Below are positions 19,301-27,937 of a stretch of 64,000 nt of DNA, one piece after another. The first letter of the stretch is position 1. Each line of letters opens with the position of its first letter. Position numbers and translations under genes: made by a program. Origin of the DNA: Bacteroidales bacterium (GTDB lineage: Bacteria > Bacteroidota > Bacteroidia > Bacteroidales > F082); assembly GCA_017561025.1 (NCBI GenBank), contig JAFZDU010000124.1:17202-81201 (forward strand). Reading direction: 5' to 3'. The notes beneath the pieces are model-generated. The model saw only the letters and a program-made list of their open reading frames with translations, did not search any database and was not told the DNA's origin.

Positions 19301-19603
19301 CAACATCATGGCATCGGTACTCATAACGACATCGATTTTGTTTCTTCCATCGACAGCTATATTCTGTGTCTGATAACCGACATAAGAAAATACCAGCGTA
19401 TCTCTGGAACCAGCACTGATAGTATAATCACCATCAATCTCTGTGATTGTACCATTACTTGTGCCTTTGACCTGAATTGTAACACCCGGCAAACCGTAAC
19501 CATCTTCTGCTGAAGTTACATAACCGGAGACTTTAATATCCTGTGCCTTAAGGGTGAATCCCATACAAAGGAAAAGGATTAAGAAAAAGTAAACTTTCCT
19601 CAT
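16322..19603 (-). CDS. SusC/RagA-family TonB-linked outer-membrane transporter
   Basis: About 1093 residues from the ATG at 19603; the upstream ATG at 19642 lies within the promoter box and is rejected. The signal peptide ends TLKAQ with mature Gln21. A carboxypeptidase-regulatory-like domain follows (about 22-105: VSGYVTSAEDGYGLPGVTIQVKG), then the VVTALGIKR TonB-box area, a plug domain (about 115-235, including NSLSGRAAGVQI and GPTAAALYGSRGGNGVV) and a long barrel ending FSLRFGL. It is a TonB-energised importer that works with the SusD protein encoded immediately downstream. No ECF sigma/anti-sigma pair or hybrid two-component regulator is adjacent, so its control is probably distant or constitutive. 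Confidence 0.95.
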   Translation of the reverse strand: MRKVYFFLILFLCMGFTLKAQDIKVSGYVTSAEDGYGLPGVTIQVKGTSNGTITEIDGDYTISAGSRDTLVFSYVGYQTQNIAVDGRNKIDVVMSTDAMMLDNVVVTALGIKRQKRELGYATEDISGADLTRSGSDNVINSLSGRAAGVQIITGDGVAGGSSRIVIRGNNSIFGDNQPLIVVDGVPMTNEGGVTGWDGGQDWGTALNNINQEDIEDLNILKGPTAAALYGSRGGNGVVLITTKKGKKQKGLGINFSSTYKLTSPYGYRDVQNKYGAGGPVSFMTPTLTQDADGNYIYNGNYNSDNGPEGESTNTTFGYYGGAVSWGPVMDGTQMIWWDGSVRNYSPQPDNLSMLYKNSHSFTNNISFQNAGDFGSIRVSITDDRSDAIIDNCNLSQTTFNVGSLLNISEKIKADISFTYFDYHRLNSPVLGESYSNFNKGLLYSWPRSWQGIESQEYEQADGTMTEWGNYPFQYINSNTFWSFYNNNTTLDRDKAYGSFRLTYDITDWLTLAGKAALDFSLDQYETKNKPTAADGMTGGYYKQNMTRDYTLDADFLLTAHKDYIFGSLFNARLSFGGERYYRNTYGLWAGTGTWAYADLYTFYNYISGGANPLTTSMLPGESRYEKQVNSLYGFLNVSYRNYLFLDLTGRNDWSSTLPMDNNSYFYPSATLSFILTEAFKINWGPISFLKVRGSAAMTASDDSPYQLDFTYNTGSFGGQLTSTLPTQVPPLQLKPQRQRSYEVGVDFGLWDKVNMDFTYYDIYSWDQILASPMAVSSGSSSARINTGVVTNKGIEAIVNYNVYQRPDSYLQLGLNLARNTNRIVDLGGADMYILSEVWGSNGPAIAVQEGEQYGTIYGWDYVYAEDSEGNMRPVLNEEGTEYLKTNQRVPVGNCAPAVTGGINMKYNYKNLSVYALIDAKLGGQIYCGSYVIAMQTGQSNETLYEREGNGLPLYDAEGNFLGNYGVVLPGVQVNPETGDVTENEQVVHYYYKYMPNYGGWGNYLTTPGIVDNTWIKMREITLSYTFPERILQKLKVFQNASISVTGRDLFYIYKSLPDNINPEGTLGTGNAQGLEYGSFPMTRSFIFSLRFGL

Positions 19604-19639
19604 ATCAATAAAATTTAATTTTCGAAAATAAAATTCCCA

Positions 19640-19647
19640 CAAAAATA
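19640..19647 (-). promoter_or_regulatory. -7 promoter box for the SusC operon
   Basis: The complement of CAAAAATA reads TATTTTTG, matching TAnnTTTG, 37 bp upstream of the SusC start. It lies back to back with the radA promoter; both fall within about 50 bp, so the two transcription units share one control region. Confidence 0.55.
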
Positions 19648-19682
19648 ATAAATATATATATAAGTTTACACAAGTATTTTCT

Positions 19683-19690
19683 TAATTTTG
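19683..19690 (+). promoter_or_regulatory. -7 promoter box for radA
   Basis: TAATTTTG matches the Bacteroidota -7 consensus and ends 22 bp before the radA ATG. The leader would be about 15 bases, with AAAAACTATAAAAAATGG and no Shine-Dalgarno, as is usual in this phylum. Confidence 0.6.
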
Positions 19691-19712
19691 TGAAAAATTA
19701 AAACTATAAAAA

Positions 19713-21080
19713 ATGGCTAAGACTAAAACTGTATTTTTCTGTAAAGAATGTGGTAATGAATCACCTAAATGGATAGGTCATTGCCCTGGTTGTGGAGCAT
19801 GGAACAGCTATGTTGAAGAGAGTGTTGCTGTTGGTAAGGACAGCAAATCGGTGAAGAATTCCATACTTCCGGAGACTAAGTCAAAGCCAACCCGCGTCGC
19901 TGAAATAAGCAGCGTGAAAGAAGCCCGCATCGACCTTGGTTATGAGGAGCTGAACCGTGTTCTAGGTGGCGGTCTCGTACCAGGCTCTCTCATACTTCTA
20001 GGAGGCGAACCTGGCATAGGAAAGTCAACTCTTCTGCTACAGGTAGCTCTAAAGATAAAAGATAAAAAAGTACTTTACGTCTCAGGTGAAGAGAGCGCTC
20101 AACAGATAAAAATGCGAGCAGATAGAATAGGCATACAAAACGAAAACTGCCTCATACTGACAGAGACAAATACAGCAGACATCATCAGACATTTTGAATC
20201 GACCAAACCCGACATCGTAATCATTGATTCAATACAGACATTGGAGTCGCCTGCCATAGATGCCACAGCCGGCAGCATAAGTCAGATACGTGAGACCGCC
20301 GCCGAGATGAACAAAATTGCCAAGGCTCATCATGTGCCGACATTCCTCATCGGACATATCACCAAAGACGGAACCATAGCCGGTCCAAAGATACTCGAAC
20401 ATATAGTCGATACCGTCATTCAATTTGAGGGCGACCGTCACTACGGATTCCGTATACTACGCACCGTGAAAAACCGTTTCGGATCATCATCAGAGCTAGG
20501 AATCTTCGAGATGAACGCCGCTGGCCTACGTGAAGTCAGCAACCCAAGCGAGATATTGCTTTCACAAAGAGAAGAGAACGTAAGCGGCATCGCCGTCGCT
20601 GCCATGGTAGAAGGATTACGTCCAATGATGATTGAGACCCAGGCTCTTGTGAGCACTGCGGCATACGGCACACCACAACGCAGCTGCACCGGCTTCGACA
20701 CACGACGTCTCAATATGCTGCTAGCCGTATTGGAGAAAAGAGCAGGATTCCGACTCTCATCAAAAGACGTCTTCCTCAACATAGCCGGCGGTCTGCGCGT
20801 CGACGATCCCGCCATCGACCTTGCCGTGATGGCAGCCATCTTGTCGTCGAACGAAGACATCGCCATAAGTAACAGATACGCCTTCGCAGCAGAAGTTGGA
20901 CTCTCTGGAGAAGTACGATCCGTCAATAGGGTAGAAGCTAGAATAGCTGAAGCCGACAAGCTAGGAATGGAAAAGATATTCATATCCAAATACAACTGCC
21001 GAGGCCTCGACACATCGAAATATAACGTAGAAGTAGTGCCGCTGGCAACGATAGGTGACTTGTTTAAAGAATTGTTTTAA
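19713..21080 (+). CDS. radA: DNA repair protein RadA (branch-migration ATPase)
   Basis: Promotes branch migration of recombination intermediates together with RecA. The 455 residues show an N-terminal four-Cys zinc finger (CKECGNESPKWIGHCPGCGAW, Cys at about 10, 13, 27, 30), a RecA-like ATPase with Walker A GGEPGIGKST, the RadA-specific KNRFG motif and a C-terminal Lon-protease-like domain (GGLRVDDPAIDLAVMAAILSS). The Lon-like Ser/Lys dyad is normally absent in RadA. Transcription diverges from the SusC operon. The nucleoside-recognition membrane gene follows after 35 bp. Confidence 0.97.
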   Translation: MAKTKTVFFCKECGNESPKWIGHCPGCGAWNSYVEESVAVGKDSKSVKNSILPETKSKPTRVAEISSVKEARIDLGYEELNRVLGGGLVPGSLILLGGEPGIGKSTLLLQVALKIKDKKVLYVSGEESAQQIKMRADRIGIQNENCLILTETNTADIIRHFESTKPDIVIIDSIQTLESPAIDATAGSISQIRETAAEMNKIAKAHHVPTFLIGHITKDGTIAGPKILEHIVDTVIQFEGDRHYGFRILRTVKNRFGSSSELGIFEMNAAGLREVSNPSEILLSQREENVSGIAVAAMVEGLRPMMIETQALVSTAAYGTPQRSCTGFDTRRLNMLLAVLEKRAGFRLSSKDVFLNIAGGLRVDDPAIDLAVMAAILSSNEDIAISNRYAFAAEVGLSGEVRSVNRVEARIAEADKLGMEKIFISKYNCRGLDTSKYNVEVVPLATIGDLFKELF

Positions 21081-21115
21081 AAAAATTCAGAATCTCAAAA
21101 CATCAGAATTAGAAT

Positions 21116-22033
21116 ATGTTTAAGACACGTTTTGTTAATTGCGTAAAACTTGCAGGACCAAGTGCTTTCAAGACAATATGGTGGCTCACCAAGATAATGG
21201 TGACATTGTCATTCGTAATATTATTGTTGCAATATTTTGGCATCATCGAATGGATTTCGTATTGGCTCACTCCATTGTTTTCACACTTCGGTCTTCCTGG
21301 TGAAGCAGCGCTCGCATTCGTCTCAGGTTATTTCGTCAATTGTTATTCCGCCATCGCCGTGATGACGACCCTGGATTTAAGCACAAGAGCAGCGACAATT
21401 TTGGCTGTCATGGTGTTATGTTCACATAATATGATTGTGGAGACGACAGTGCAGCATAAGACAGGTTCTACTGTGTTGAGCATAGTGTTAATAAGGACGT
21501 TGTCGGCATTTATTCTAGCTTGGGTTTTAAATAAAATCATGCCGGGCAGTTTTGAAAATATCGTTGTCGAAAACTCTGTACAAGAACAACTTACATTCGC
21601 AGTAATGCTGAAACAATGGGCGCTACGAACAACAAAAAATGTCGTCACGATGGCATTGTTGGTATACCTTCTTACAATATTACAAAAGGTGCTGACAGAA
21701 TTCGGCATAATACAATACATCTCAAGATTCCTGAAACCCGTCATGATTTTCTTCGGATTGTCGCCTAAGACAGCATTCTTATGGTTAGTATCAAACACAT
21801 TAGGATTGGCATACGGCGCTGGCATCATGATAGAAGAAGCAGAAAAAGGGGAGACCACCAAAGAAGAAAACGATCTCTTGAACAGACATATCGGAATATC
21901 GCACAGCAATCTGGAAGACCTCCTTCTTTTCTCAGCAGCCGGCGGCGCATACCTCTGGATGCTGCTGTCACGATGGGCGATGTCGTGGGTGTGGGTGTGG
22001 TTGAAAAAAATTAGTATGAAGATGACCCGATGA
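21116..22033 (+). CDS. Nucleoside-recognition (Gate) domain membrane protein
   Basis: A 305-residue inner-membrane protein with about 8 hydrophobic segments in two similar halves: LSFVILLLQYFGIIEWISYWLTPLF at 30-55, and a related YLLTILQKVLTEFGIIQYISRFLKPVMIFFGL segment near 185-215. This is the duplicated Gate layout of nucleoside-recognition and spore-maturation-like proteins. Transport substrate is not established in Bacteroidota. It lies downstream of radA and may be co-transcribed with it. Confidence 0.8.
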   Translation: MFKTRFVNCVKLAGPSAFKTIWWLTKIMVTLSFVILLLQYFGIIEWISYWLTPLFSHFGLPGEAALAFVSGYFVNCYSAIAVMTTLDLSTRAATILAVMVLCSHNMIVETTVQHKTGSTVLSIVLIRTLSAFILAWVLNKIMPGSFENIVVENSVQEQLTFAVMLKQWALRTTKNVVTMALLVYLLTILQKVLTEFGIIQYISRFLKPVMIFFGLSPKTAFLWLVSNTLGLAYGAGIMIEEAEKGETTKEENDLLNRHIGISHSNLEDLLLFSAAGGAYLWMLLSRWAMSWVWVWLKKISMKMTR

Positions 22034-22286
22034 CTTTAATCGTAAAAAAAATCATCCAATAAATTTTTTTTCGTAAAAACGTCGTTATTTATACACCTTA
22101 TTTTTATAGTATCATTAAAAAAACTATGATACTTTATCTTAATTTTCTTTTACAATTCATTGATTTTTAAATAAATAAAAAAAAAGTTTATAAAAATGTA
22201 AAATTTACAATTTTTATTGTAGTAATTTTGCACGCGAGAAACGTTATCTACGACGTCTCATTTTTCGAACAAACACATTTATATAT
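22034..22286 (+). promoter_or_regulatory. AT-rich topA upstream region with promoter and small inverted repeat
   Basis: A 253-bp gap with no coding potential. TAATTTTG at 22223-22230 is a good -7 box and gives a leader of about 50 bases before the topA ATG. A perfect 8-base inverted repeat, AGTATCAT (22108-22115) and ATGATACT (22126-22133), could be the weak terminator of the upstream gene or an operator. Several A/T tracts may bend the DNA, which could tie topA expression to supercoiling (inference). Confidence 0.5.
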
Positions 22287-24605
22287 ATGGTAAAGAATTT
22301 AGTCATTGTTGAGTCTCCTGCCAAGGCAAAAACCATAGAGGGTTTCTTAGGAAAAGACTTCGTTGTAAAATCAAGCTACGGTCATGTCAGAGACTTGAAC
22401 AAGTCAAACTTAAGTTTAGATATGGACAACGGTTTCCAGCCTTTGTATGATATTCCTTCAGACAAGAAGGCATTGGTAGCCGAGTTAAAGAAATTAGCCG
22501 AGGGCGCCGAAATGGTGTGGCTCGCATCCGATGAGGACCGTGAAGGAGAATCTATTTCATGGCATCTTTTCGAGACATTAGGATTACAAGATGATAAATA
22601 TCGTCGTATCGTTTTCCACGAAATCACAAAAACCGCTATAAACCACGCTATCGACAACCCACGTAAGATTGACATGGACCTCGTCTCTGCACAGCAGGCA
22701 CGCCGCGTCCTCGACCGCCTCGTAGGTTATGAATTGTCACCGCTACTCTGGAAAAAAGTGAAACCATCACTCTCAGCAGGTCGCGTTCAGTCTGTCGTAG
22801 TACGTCTTATAGTAGAATGTGAAGAAGAGATAAAGAACTTCAAACAACAAAGCGCATTCCGCGTAACAGCAGTGTTCACATTCACTATCGACAACCACGA
22901 ATACTCACTCTCTGCAGAATTGCCACATCGTTTTGAGAAAGAAGAAGACGCTCACGCTTTCTTGCAAAACTGCAAAGATGCAGCTTATAAAATCAAGTCT
23001 GTCGACAAGAAACCTCTTTCCAAATTACCAGCTCCTCCTTTCACAACATCAACATTACAACAGGAAGCAGGACGTAAGTTAGGTTTCTCCGTCAGCAACA
23101 CCATGCGAATTGCTCAACAACTTTATGAGTCGGGTAAGATCACTTACATGCGTACCGACTCCGTCAACTTGTCACAATTCGCTCTCATGTCAGCTAAAAA
23201 AGAGATTGAGAACTTGTACGGACCACAATACGTAAAGAATCGTCAGTTTACAACAAAGAGCAAAGGCGCTCAAGAAGCTCACGAAGCTATACGTCCAACA
23301 TACCTCGACCAACAGACTATAAAAGGTACAGCCGACGAACGCAAACTCTATGAACTCATCTGGAAACGCACCATCGCTTCTCAGATGGCAGAGGCTCAGA
23401 TTGAAAAGACTAACGTAAGCATTGAGATATCTAATTCTGACAAAGAATTCACAGCAAGCGGCGAAGTAGTTTTATTCGACGGTTTCTTGAAAGTATATAC
23501 CGAAAGCAGCAGCGACGAACAAGGCGAATCAGTCAACACAATGTTGCCTCCTCTCATCGTAGGTCAAGCTCTCGAATTGGAAAAGATGGAAGCTCAACAA
23601 AGATTCACACGCCGTCCTCCTCGCTACACCGAGTCAAGCTTGGTAAAGAAAATGGAAGAACTCGGCATCGGACGCCCTTCAACTTATGCTCCTACAATCT
23701 CTACAATACAAAAAAGAGGCTATGTTGAAAAGAAAGACATCCAAGGTGAGGTCCGCAACTATAAAGTCCTAACTCTCAAAAAGAACAAAATCACAGAAAA
23801 GATAGGAAAAGAAACCATAGGCAATGAGAAAGCTAAACTCGTTCCAACAGACATAGGTATCCTCGTCAATAGATTCTTGATCCAGTTCTTCGAAACAATC
23901 GTCGACTATAACTTCACAGCTAACGTTGAAAAGGAATTCGACAAGATTGCTGAAGGTGAATGCAAATGGAACAGCATGATCAGCGATTTTTATAAAGACT
24001 TCCATAAACAAATAGAAGAGACATCTGACAACTCTGGCAAGTTCAGCGGCGAAAAATTCCTCGGCGTCGACCCTGTCTCAGGCAAAAACGTATTCGTGAA
24101 GATAGGCCGATTCGGTCCTGTAGCTCAAATCGGCGACACCGACTCTGAAGAAAAACCTAAATTCGCCGGATTGCATAAAGACCAAAGCATTGAGTCAATA
24201 ACATTGGAAGAAGTGCTCGACCTGTTCGCATTCCCACGTACTCTCGGAGAATACGAAGACGCCGAGATACAGATTGCCATCGGACGCTTCGGTCCTTATA
24301 TCAAACATAAAGACACATTCTACAGTCTCACAAAACTCGACGACCCTACATTGGTAACTTTCATGAGAGCCGTAGAAATCATCGAATCAAAACGTAAAAC
24401 AGACTTAGACAATATCGTTTCAACATATCCAGAAAACGAAGATTTGAAAGTTCTCAAAGGACGCTTTGGCATCTATATCAGCTTGAACAAGCAAAACTAT
24501 AAGATACCAAAGACATACGACCCAACAAACTTGTCATATCAAGATTGCATGGATATCATCAACGATCCAAATAACGCCTCAAAGAAAAGAGGAAAAGCAA
24601 AATAA
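22287..24605 (+). CDS. topA: DNA topoisomerase I (type IA)
   Basis: Relaxes negative supercoils by transient single-strand cleavage. The 772 residues contain the Toprim domain at the N-terminus (IVESPAKAKTIEGFLG, then SDEDREGESISWH), the cleavage domain with active-site Tyr287 (KITYMRTDS) and the GIGRPSTYAPTI motif. The C-terminus holds three Topo_C-type repeats beginning GRFGPVAQIG, GRFGPYIKHK and GRFGIYISLN; the zinc-finger domains of E. coli TopA are absent. This is the usual Bacteroidota build. It converges with polA, with only 28 bp between the stops. Confidence 0.97.
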   Translation: MVKNLVIVESPAKAKTIEGFLGKDFVVKSSYGHVRDLNKSNLSLDMDNGFQPLYDIPSDKKALVAELKKLAEGAEMVWLASDEDREGESISWHLFETLGLQDDKYRRIVFHEITKTAINHAIDNPRKIDMDLVSAQQARRVLDRLVGYELSPLLWKKVKPSLSAGRVQSVVVRLIVECEEEIKNFKQQSAFRVTAVFTFTIDNHEYSLSAELPHRFEKEEDAHAFLQNCKDAAYKIKSVDKKPLSKLPAPPFTTSTLQQEAGRKLGFSVSNTMRIAQQLYESGKITYMRTDSVNLSQFALMSAKKEIENLYGPQYVKNRQFTTKSKGAQEAHEAIRPTYLDQQTIKGTADERKLYELIWKRTIASQMAEAQIEKTNVSIEISNSDKEFTASGEVVLFDGFLKVYTESSSDEQGESVNTMLPPLIVGQALELEKMEAQQRFTRRPPRYTESSLVKKMEELGIGRPSTYAPTISTIQKRGYVEKKDIQGEVRNYKVLTLKKNKITEKIGKETIGNEKAKLVPTDIGILVNRFLIQFFETIVDYNFTANVEKEFDKIAEGECKWNSMISDFYKDFHKQIEETSDNSGKFSGEKFLGVDPVSGKNVFVKIGRFGPVAQIGDTDSEEKPKFAGLHKDQSIESITLEEVLDLFAFPRTLGEYEDAEIQIAIGRFGPYIKHKDTFYSLTKLDDPTLVTFMRAVEIIESKRKTDLDNIVSTYPENEDLKVLKGRFGIYISLNKQNYKIPKTYDPTNLSYQDCMDIINDPNNASKKRGKAK

Positions 24606-24632
24606 AGACAAAAGACTTTGGTCATTAGTCAT
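24606..24632 (+). repeat. Short low-complexity repeat between topA and polA
   Basis: The convergent 28-bp gap is made of GACAAAAGACTTTGGTCATT-like sequence, a copy of the family at 3793-3836 and 30368-30428. No clear terminator is seen here. Confidence 0.45.
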
Positions 24633-24633
24633 A

Positions 24634-27471
24634 TCAATGCGCTTCCAGCCAGTTGGTTCCAGTGTTGAGATTCACTTCAATAGGAACAGAAAGCGGGAGC
24701 GCATTTATCATTTTATCCTTGACAATAAGGCTTAAGCTGTCTAGTTCTTCTTTATAGACATCAAAGACCAACTCATCATGAACCTGTAATATCATCTTGG
24801 ATTTCATATTGCATCCTATCATCTCGTTATGGATGTTAGCCATAGCTATCTTAATCATGTCGGCTGAAGTTCCTTGTATAGGAGCATTGATTGCATTTCG
24901 TTCAGCGAAGTTACGAACCACACTATTTCCTGCGTTTATGTCTTTTAAATAACGACGGCGGCCGAGCATTGTCTCAACATATCCATTCTGTTTGGCAAAG
25001 TCAAGCTGTCTGTCGATATATTCCTGAATGCCAGTATATTCTTTAAAATAATTCTTTATAATCTGCGATGCCTCACTTCTTGAAATGCCAAGACGTTCCG
25101 CCAAACCGAAAGCCGACATTCCATAAATGATTCCAAAGTTAACAGCCTTTGCATTACGACGCATCTCTTTTGTGACATCTTCAATCGCAACATTATACAC
25201 ACGAGAAGCAGTGTCGGCATGAATATCTTTGCCGCTACGGAATGCCTCTTGCATTACAACATCTCCGCTCAAATGAGCTATAATCCTCAATTCTATCTGC
25301 GAATAATCCGCTGCAAGCAGTATGTGATCTTCATCTCTTGGAATAAACGCCTTCCTTATCTCACGACCCTTGTCGGTTCTCACAGGAATATTCTGCAAGT
25401 TAGGATTGTTAGAACTCAACCTTCCAGTGGCAGTGATAGCCTGATTGTATGAAGTATGTATCAAGCCGTCATTGAGATTCACCAATGAAGGAAGCGCATC
25501 AACATAAGTAGATTTCAATTTTGTCAAGGAGCGATAGTCGAGAATATTCTTAACTATAGGGTTCTCATTGACTATCTTTTGCAGTATGTCTTCTCCTGTA
25601 GGATATTGCCCGGTCTTGGTTTTCTTGGCTGGCGCCTTGATATTCAACTTCTCAAAAAGTATCTCGCCAAGCTGCTTTGGTGAGCCTATGTTGAACGAAG
25701 TTCCTGCCATCTCATAAATGTTATTCTCTATCTCACGTATCTCCTTCGACTGTTCTTCACTTATCTGTCGCAAGCCTTCTATATCGATTTTAACACCATT
25801 TGATTCCATCTTGGCCAAAACATTAACCAACGGCATCTCAATAACATGAAACAAGCCTTCCAGCTTTTTATCTGTTATGACAGGTTTGAATTTCTCATAA
25901 AGCTGTAATGTTATATCAGCATCTTCAGCTGCATATTCTTTCACTTTCTCAACAGCCACATCTCGCATGCTTATCTGATTTCTGCCTTTGCCGATAAGTT
26001 CCTCTATGGCAATGGTGGTATAGTCTAGAAACACATCGGAAAGATAATCCATGCCGTGATTCTGTTCAGGATCTATAAGATAATGAGCAATCATAGTATC
26101 CCAAAGATTATTCTTTATCTGTATGTCATATCTGGCGAGAATAGACAAATCGAATTTTATATTGTGGCCTATTATTGTCTTTTCTTCGTTTGAAAATATT
26201 GGCAAGAATTTATTCAGCAACAACTTGCATTGTTCTTTGTCGGTAGGCAATGGAATGTAATAAGCCTCATGCACCTTTACTGAAAATGACATACCAACCA
26301 ATGAAGAAGAGTAGATATCTAAACCTGTAGTTTCAGTATCAAAAGCGAAGACATCATTATCATTCAACAATTTGATAAGTTCTTCAATCTGATTCTCATC
26401 ATTCACCAAATGATATTTATGATCTTGAGTCTGATGATTGCTCTTTGTTGAAAAAGAAGAGAATACACTGCTGTCATCATCAGGGCTTCCAAAGAGATCG
26501 AGCTGGCCGTTTAACTCTGAACTCTGAACTTTGAACTCTGAACTCTGAACTTTGAACTCTGAACTCTGAACTTGTTGTCTTGTTGTCTTGTTGTCTTGTT
26601 GTCTTGTCTTAAGTCTCGACATAAAGGTTCTGAACTCCAGTTCTTCGAACAACTGTGTCAGATATTGGTAGTTAGGTTCTTTTATTTCAAGACATTTCTC
26701 GTCGAAGTCGAGAGGCACGTCAATATTTATTGTTGCCAGCTGTTTTGAAAGAAGACCTTGTTGAGCAAAGTTGATTACATTTTCACGCATTTTTCCTTTC
26801 AGCTTGTCGGCATTGCTGATGAGGTTTTCCACAGAATCATATTCTGCCACTAGTTTAGAAGCGTTTTTCTCGCCTATTCCTGGTATTCCAGGTATGTTGT
26901 CGGAGGCATCTCCCCATAGTCCGAGAATGTCTATAACCTGTTCTGGACGAGCTATACCATACTTATCGCACACTTCCTTAGGACCCATAACCTTTGCTGG
27001 CTCACCGCCCTTAGCAGGTTTATAAATGAAGATATTGTCACTTACCAGCTGAGCGAAATCCTTGTCAGGAGTCATCATAAAGGTGGTGAAGCCTTCTTTC
27101 TCAGCCTTTTTTGCAAGAGTTCCAATTATATCGTCAGCCTCATAACCCTCACACTCATAGATAGGGATATTGAAACCTTTAATGATTTCTTTGATATAAG
27201 GGACAGAGATCTTGATATCTGGAGGTGTTTCTTCACGATTAGCCTTATAGTCTAGGAAGGCATCGGTTCGAAGTGTAGGAGCGCCGAGGTCGAAGGCCAC
27301 TCCTATGTGTGTTGGGCTCTCATTTTTCAATACGTCATACAAAGTATTGAGGAAACCCATTATAGCCGAAGTGTTAAGTCCTTTTGAATTGAGTCTCGGA
27401 TTCTTGTTCAAGGCAAAATAAGCTCTATATATCAATGCGTATGCATCCAGTAAAAACAATTTTTTCATCAT
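24634..27471 (-). CDS. polA: DNA polymerase I
   Basis: A 945-residue three-domain polymerase. The 5' nuclease is at about 1-285 (LLDAYALIYRAYFA, YEADDIIGTLA, GDASDNIPGIPGIGEK). The 3'-5' exonuclease at about 335-520 keeps all catalytic residues (FDTETTGLD, IGHNIKFDLS, YAAEDADIT), so proofreading is probably active. The polymerase domain, about 560-945, has DYSQIELRIIAHLSGD, RRNAKAVNFGIIYG and VHDELVFDV. The linker at about 288-320 is encoded by two low-complexity repeats (KTRQQDNKTTRQQ, then VQSSEFK repeated). The start is ATG 27471 or 27468. A probable promoter box (complement of CAAAAATA, 27527-27534) lies 56 bp upstream. Confidence 0.97.
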   Translation of the reverse strand: MMKKLFLLDAYALIYRAYFALNKNPRLNSKGLNTSAIMGFLNTLYDVLKNESPTHIGVAFDLGAPTLRTDAFLDYKANREETPPDIKISVPYIKEIIKGFNIPIYECEGYEADDIIGTLAKKAEKEGFTTFMMTPDKDFAQLVSDNIFIYKPAKGGEPAKVMGPKEVCDKYGIARPEQVIDILGLWGDASDNIPGIPGIGEKNASKLVAEYDSVENLISNADKLKGKMRENVINFAQQGLLSKQLATINIDVPLDFDEKCLEIKEPNYQYLTQLFEELEFRTFMSRLKTRQQDNKTTRQQVQSSEFKVQSSEFKVQSSELNGQLDLFGSPDDDSSVFSSFSTKSNHQTQDHKYHLVNDENQIEELIKLLNDNDVFAFDTETTGLDIYSSSLVGMSFSVKVHEAYYIPLPTDKEQCKLLLNKFLPIFSNEEKTIIGHNIKFDLSILARYDIQIKNNLWDTMIAHYLIDPEQNHGMDYLSDVFLDYTTIAIEELIGKGRNQISMRDVAVEKVKEYAAEDADITLQLYEKFKPVITDKKLEGLFHVIEMPLVNVLAKMESNGVKIDIEGLRQISEEQSKEIREIENNIYEMAGTSFNIGSPKQLGEILFEKLNIKAPAKKTKTGQYPTGEDILQKIVNENPIVKNILDYRSLTKLKSTYVDALPSLVNLNDGLIHTSYNQAITATGRLSSNNPNLQNIPVRTDKGREIRKAFIPRDEDHILLAADYSQIELRIIAHLSGDVVMQEAFRSGKDIHADTASRVYNVAIEDVTKEMRRNAKAVNFGIIYGMSAFGLAERLGISRSEASQIIKNYFKEYTGIQEYIDRQLDFAKQNGYVETMLGRRRYLKDINAGNSVVRNFAERNAINAPIQGTSADMIKIAMANIHNEMIGCNMKSKMILQVHDELVFDVYKEELDSLSLIVKDKMINALPLSVPIEVNLNTGTNWLEAH
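26513..26608 (-). repeat. Two in-frame tandem repeats within polA
   Basis: On the plus strand, 26513-26571 is built from alternating ACTCTGA and ACTTTGA units (about 14-21 base period), and 26572-26608 from about four copies of a 10-mer, TTGTTGTCTT. They preserve the polA frame and encode the interdomain linker at residues 288-320. The first unit resembles intergenic low-complexity repeats found in other Bacteroidales. Confidence 0.85.
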
Positions 27472-27623
27472 TACAATTTTATATGTAAAGATATGAAAAA
27501 CATTTAAGTTCGCATCACAAAAACGACAAAAATATTTTATTCACAAACTTTTGATTATCAAGCTTAATTTTTTCACTAACTCAAAATAATCAAAAAAAAA
27601 TGTTTTCATTAAAAAAAATAGTT

Positions 27624-27631
27624 TAACTTTG
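27624..27631 (+). promoter_or_regulatory. -7 promoter box for the acpP-fabF operon
   Basis: TAACTTTG matches TAnnTTTG, 53 bp before the acpP ATG, and follows a long A/T tract that could act as an UP-like element. Confidence 0.6.
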
Positions 27632-27684
27632 CGAAGATTTTTTTCTTGAGCAGAAAATATTTATTAACTTAAATTTTTAAAATC

Positions 27685-27921
27685 ATGGCAGACGTAAAAG
27701 AAAAAGTTGTGTCAATCATCGTTGATAAATTAGGCGTTAATCCTGAAGACGTAGTAGAAACAGCAAGTTTTACAAATGATTTAGGTGCCGATTCACTTGA
27801 CACAGTTGAGTTAATCATGGAATTCGAAAACAAATTCAACGTATCAATTCCAGACGAAGAAGCTGAAAAAATCACTACAGTGGGTGATGCTTTAAGATAT
27901 ATCGAAGAACACATTGGATAA
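27685..27921 (+). CDS. acpP: Acyl carrier protein
   Basis: A 78-residue acidic four-helix carrier of growing acyl chains for fatty acid synthesis. The phosphopantetheine attachment Ser is in the canonical DSL motif ([11 protein letters not shown], Ser37). fabF begins 16 bp downstream and rnc follows, the widespread acpP-fabF-rnc order. Confidence 0.98.
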   Translation: MADVKEKVVSIIVDKLGVNPEDVVETASFTNDLGADSLDTVELIMEFENKFNVSIPDEEAEKITTVGDALRYIEEHIG

Positions 27922-27937
27922 TATAAGCAAATAATAT

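Noticed and set aside
16322-19603. Complete glycan utilization locus with hydrolases and a regulator
   Set aside because: Only SusC, SusD and the PNGase F-like gene are present. Flanking genes are housekeeping and there is a terminator, so a full locus is not supported.
22108-22133. AGTATCAT/ATGATACT hairpin as a strong terminator
   Set aside because: The stem is only 8 AT-rich pairs and the following T-run is interrupted, so it is noted only as a possible weak site.
26513-26608. Possible CRISPR-like array of short direct repeats
   Set aside because: Units are 7-21 bases without unique spacers, they are translated in frame within polA, and no cas genes are present.
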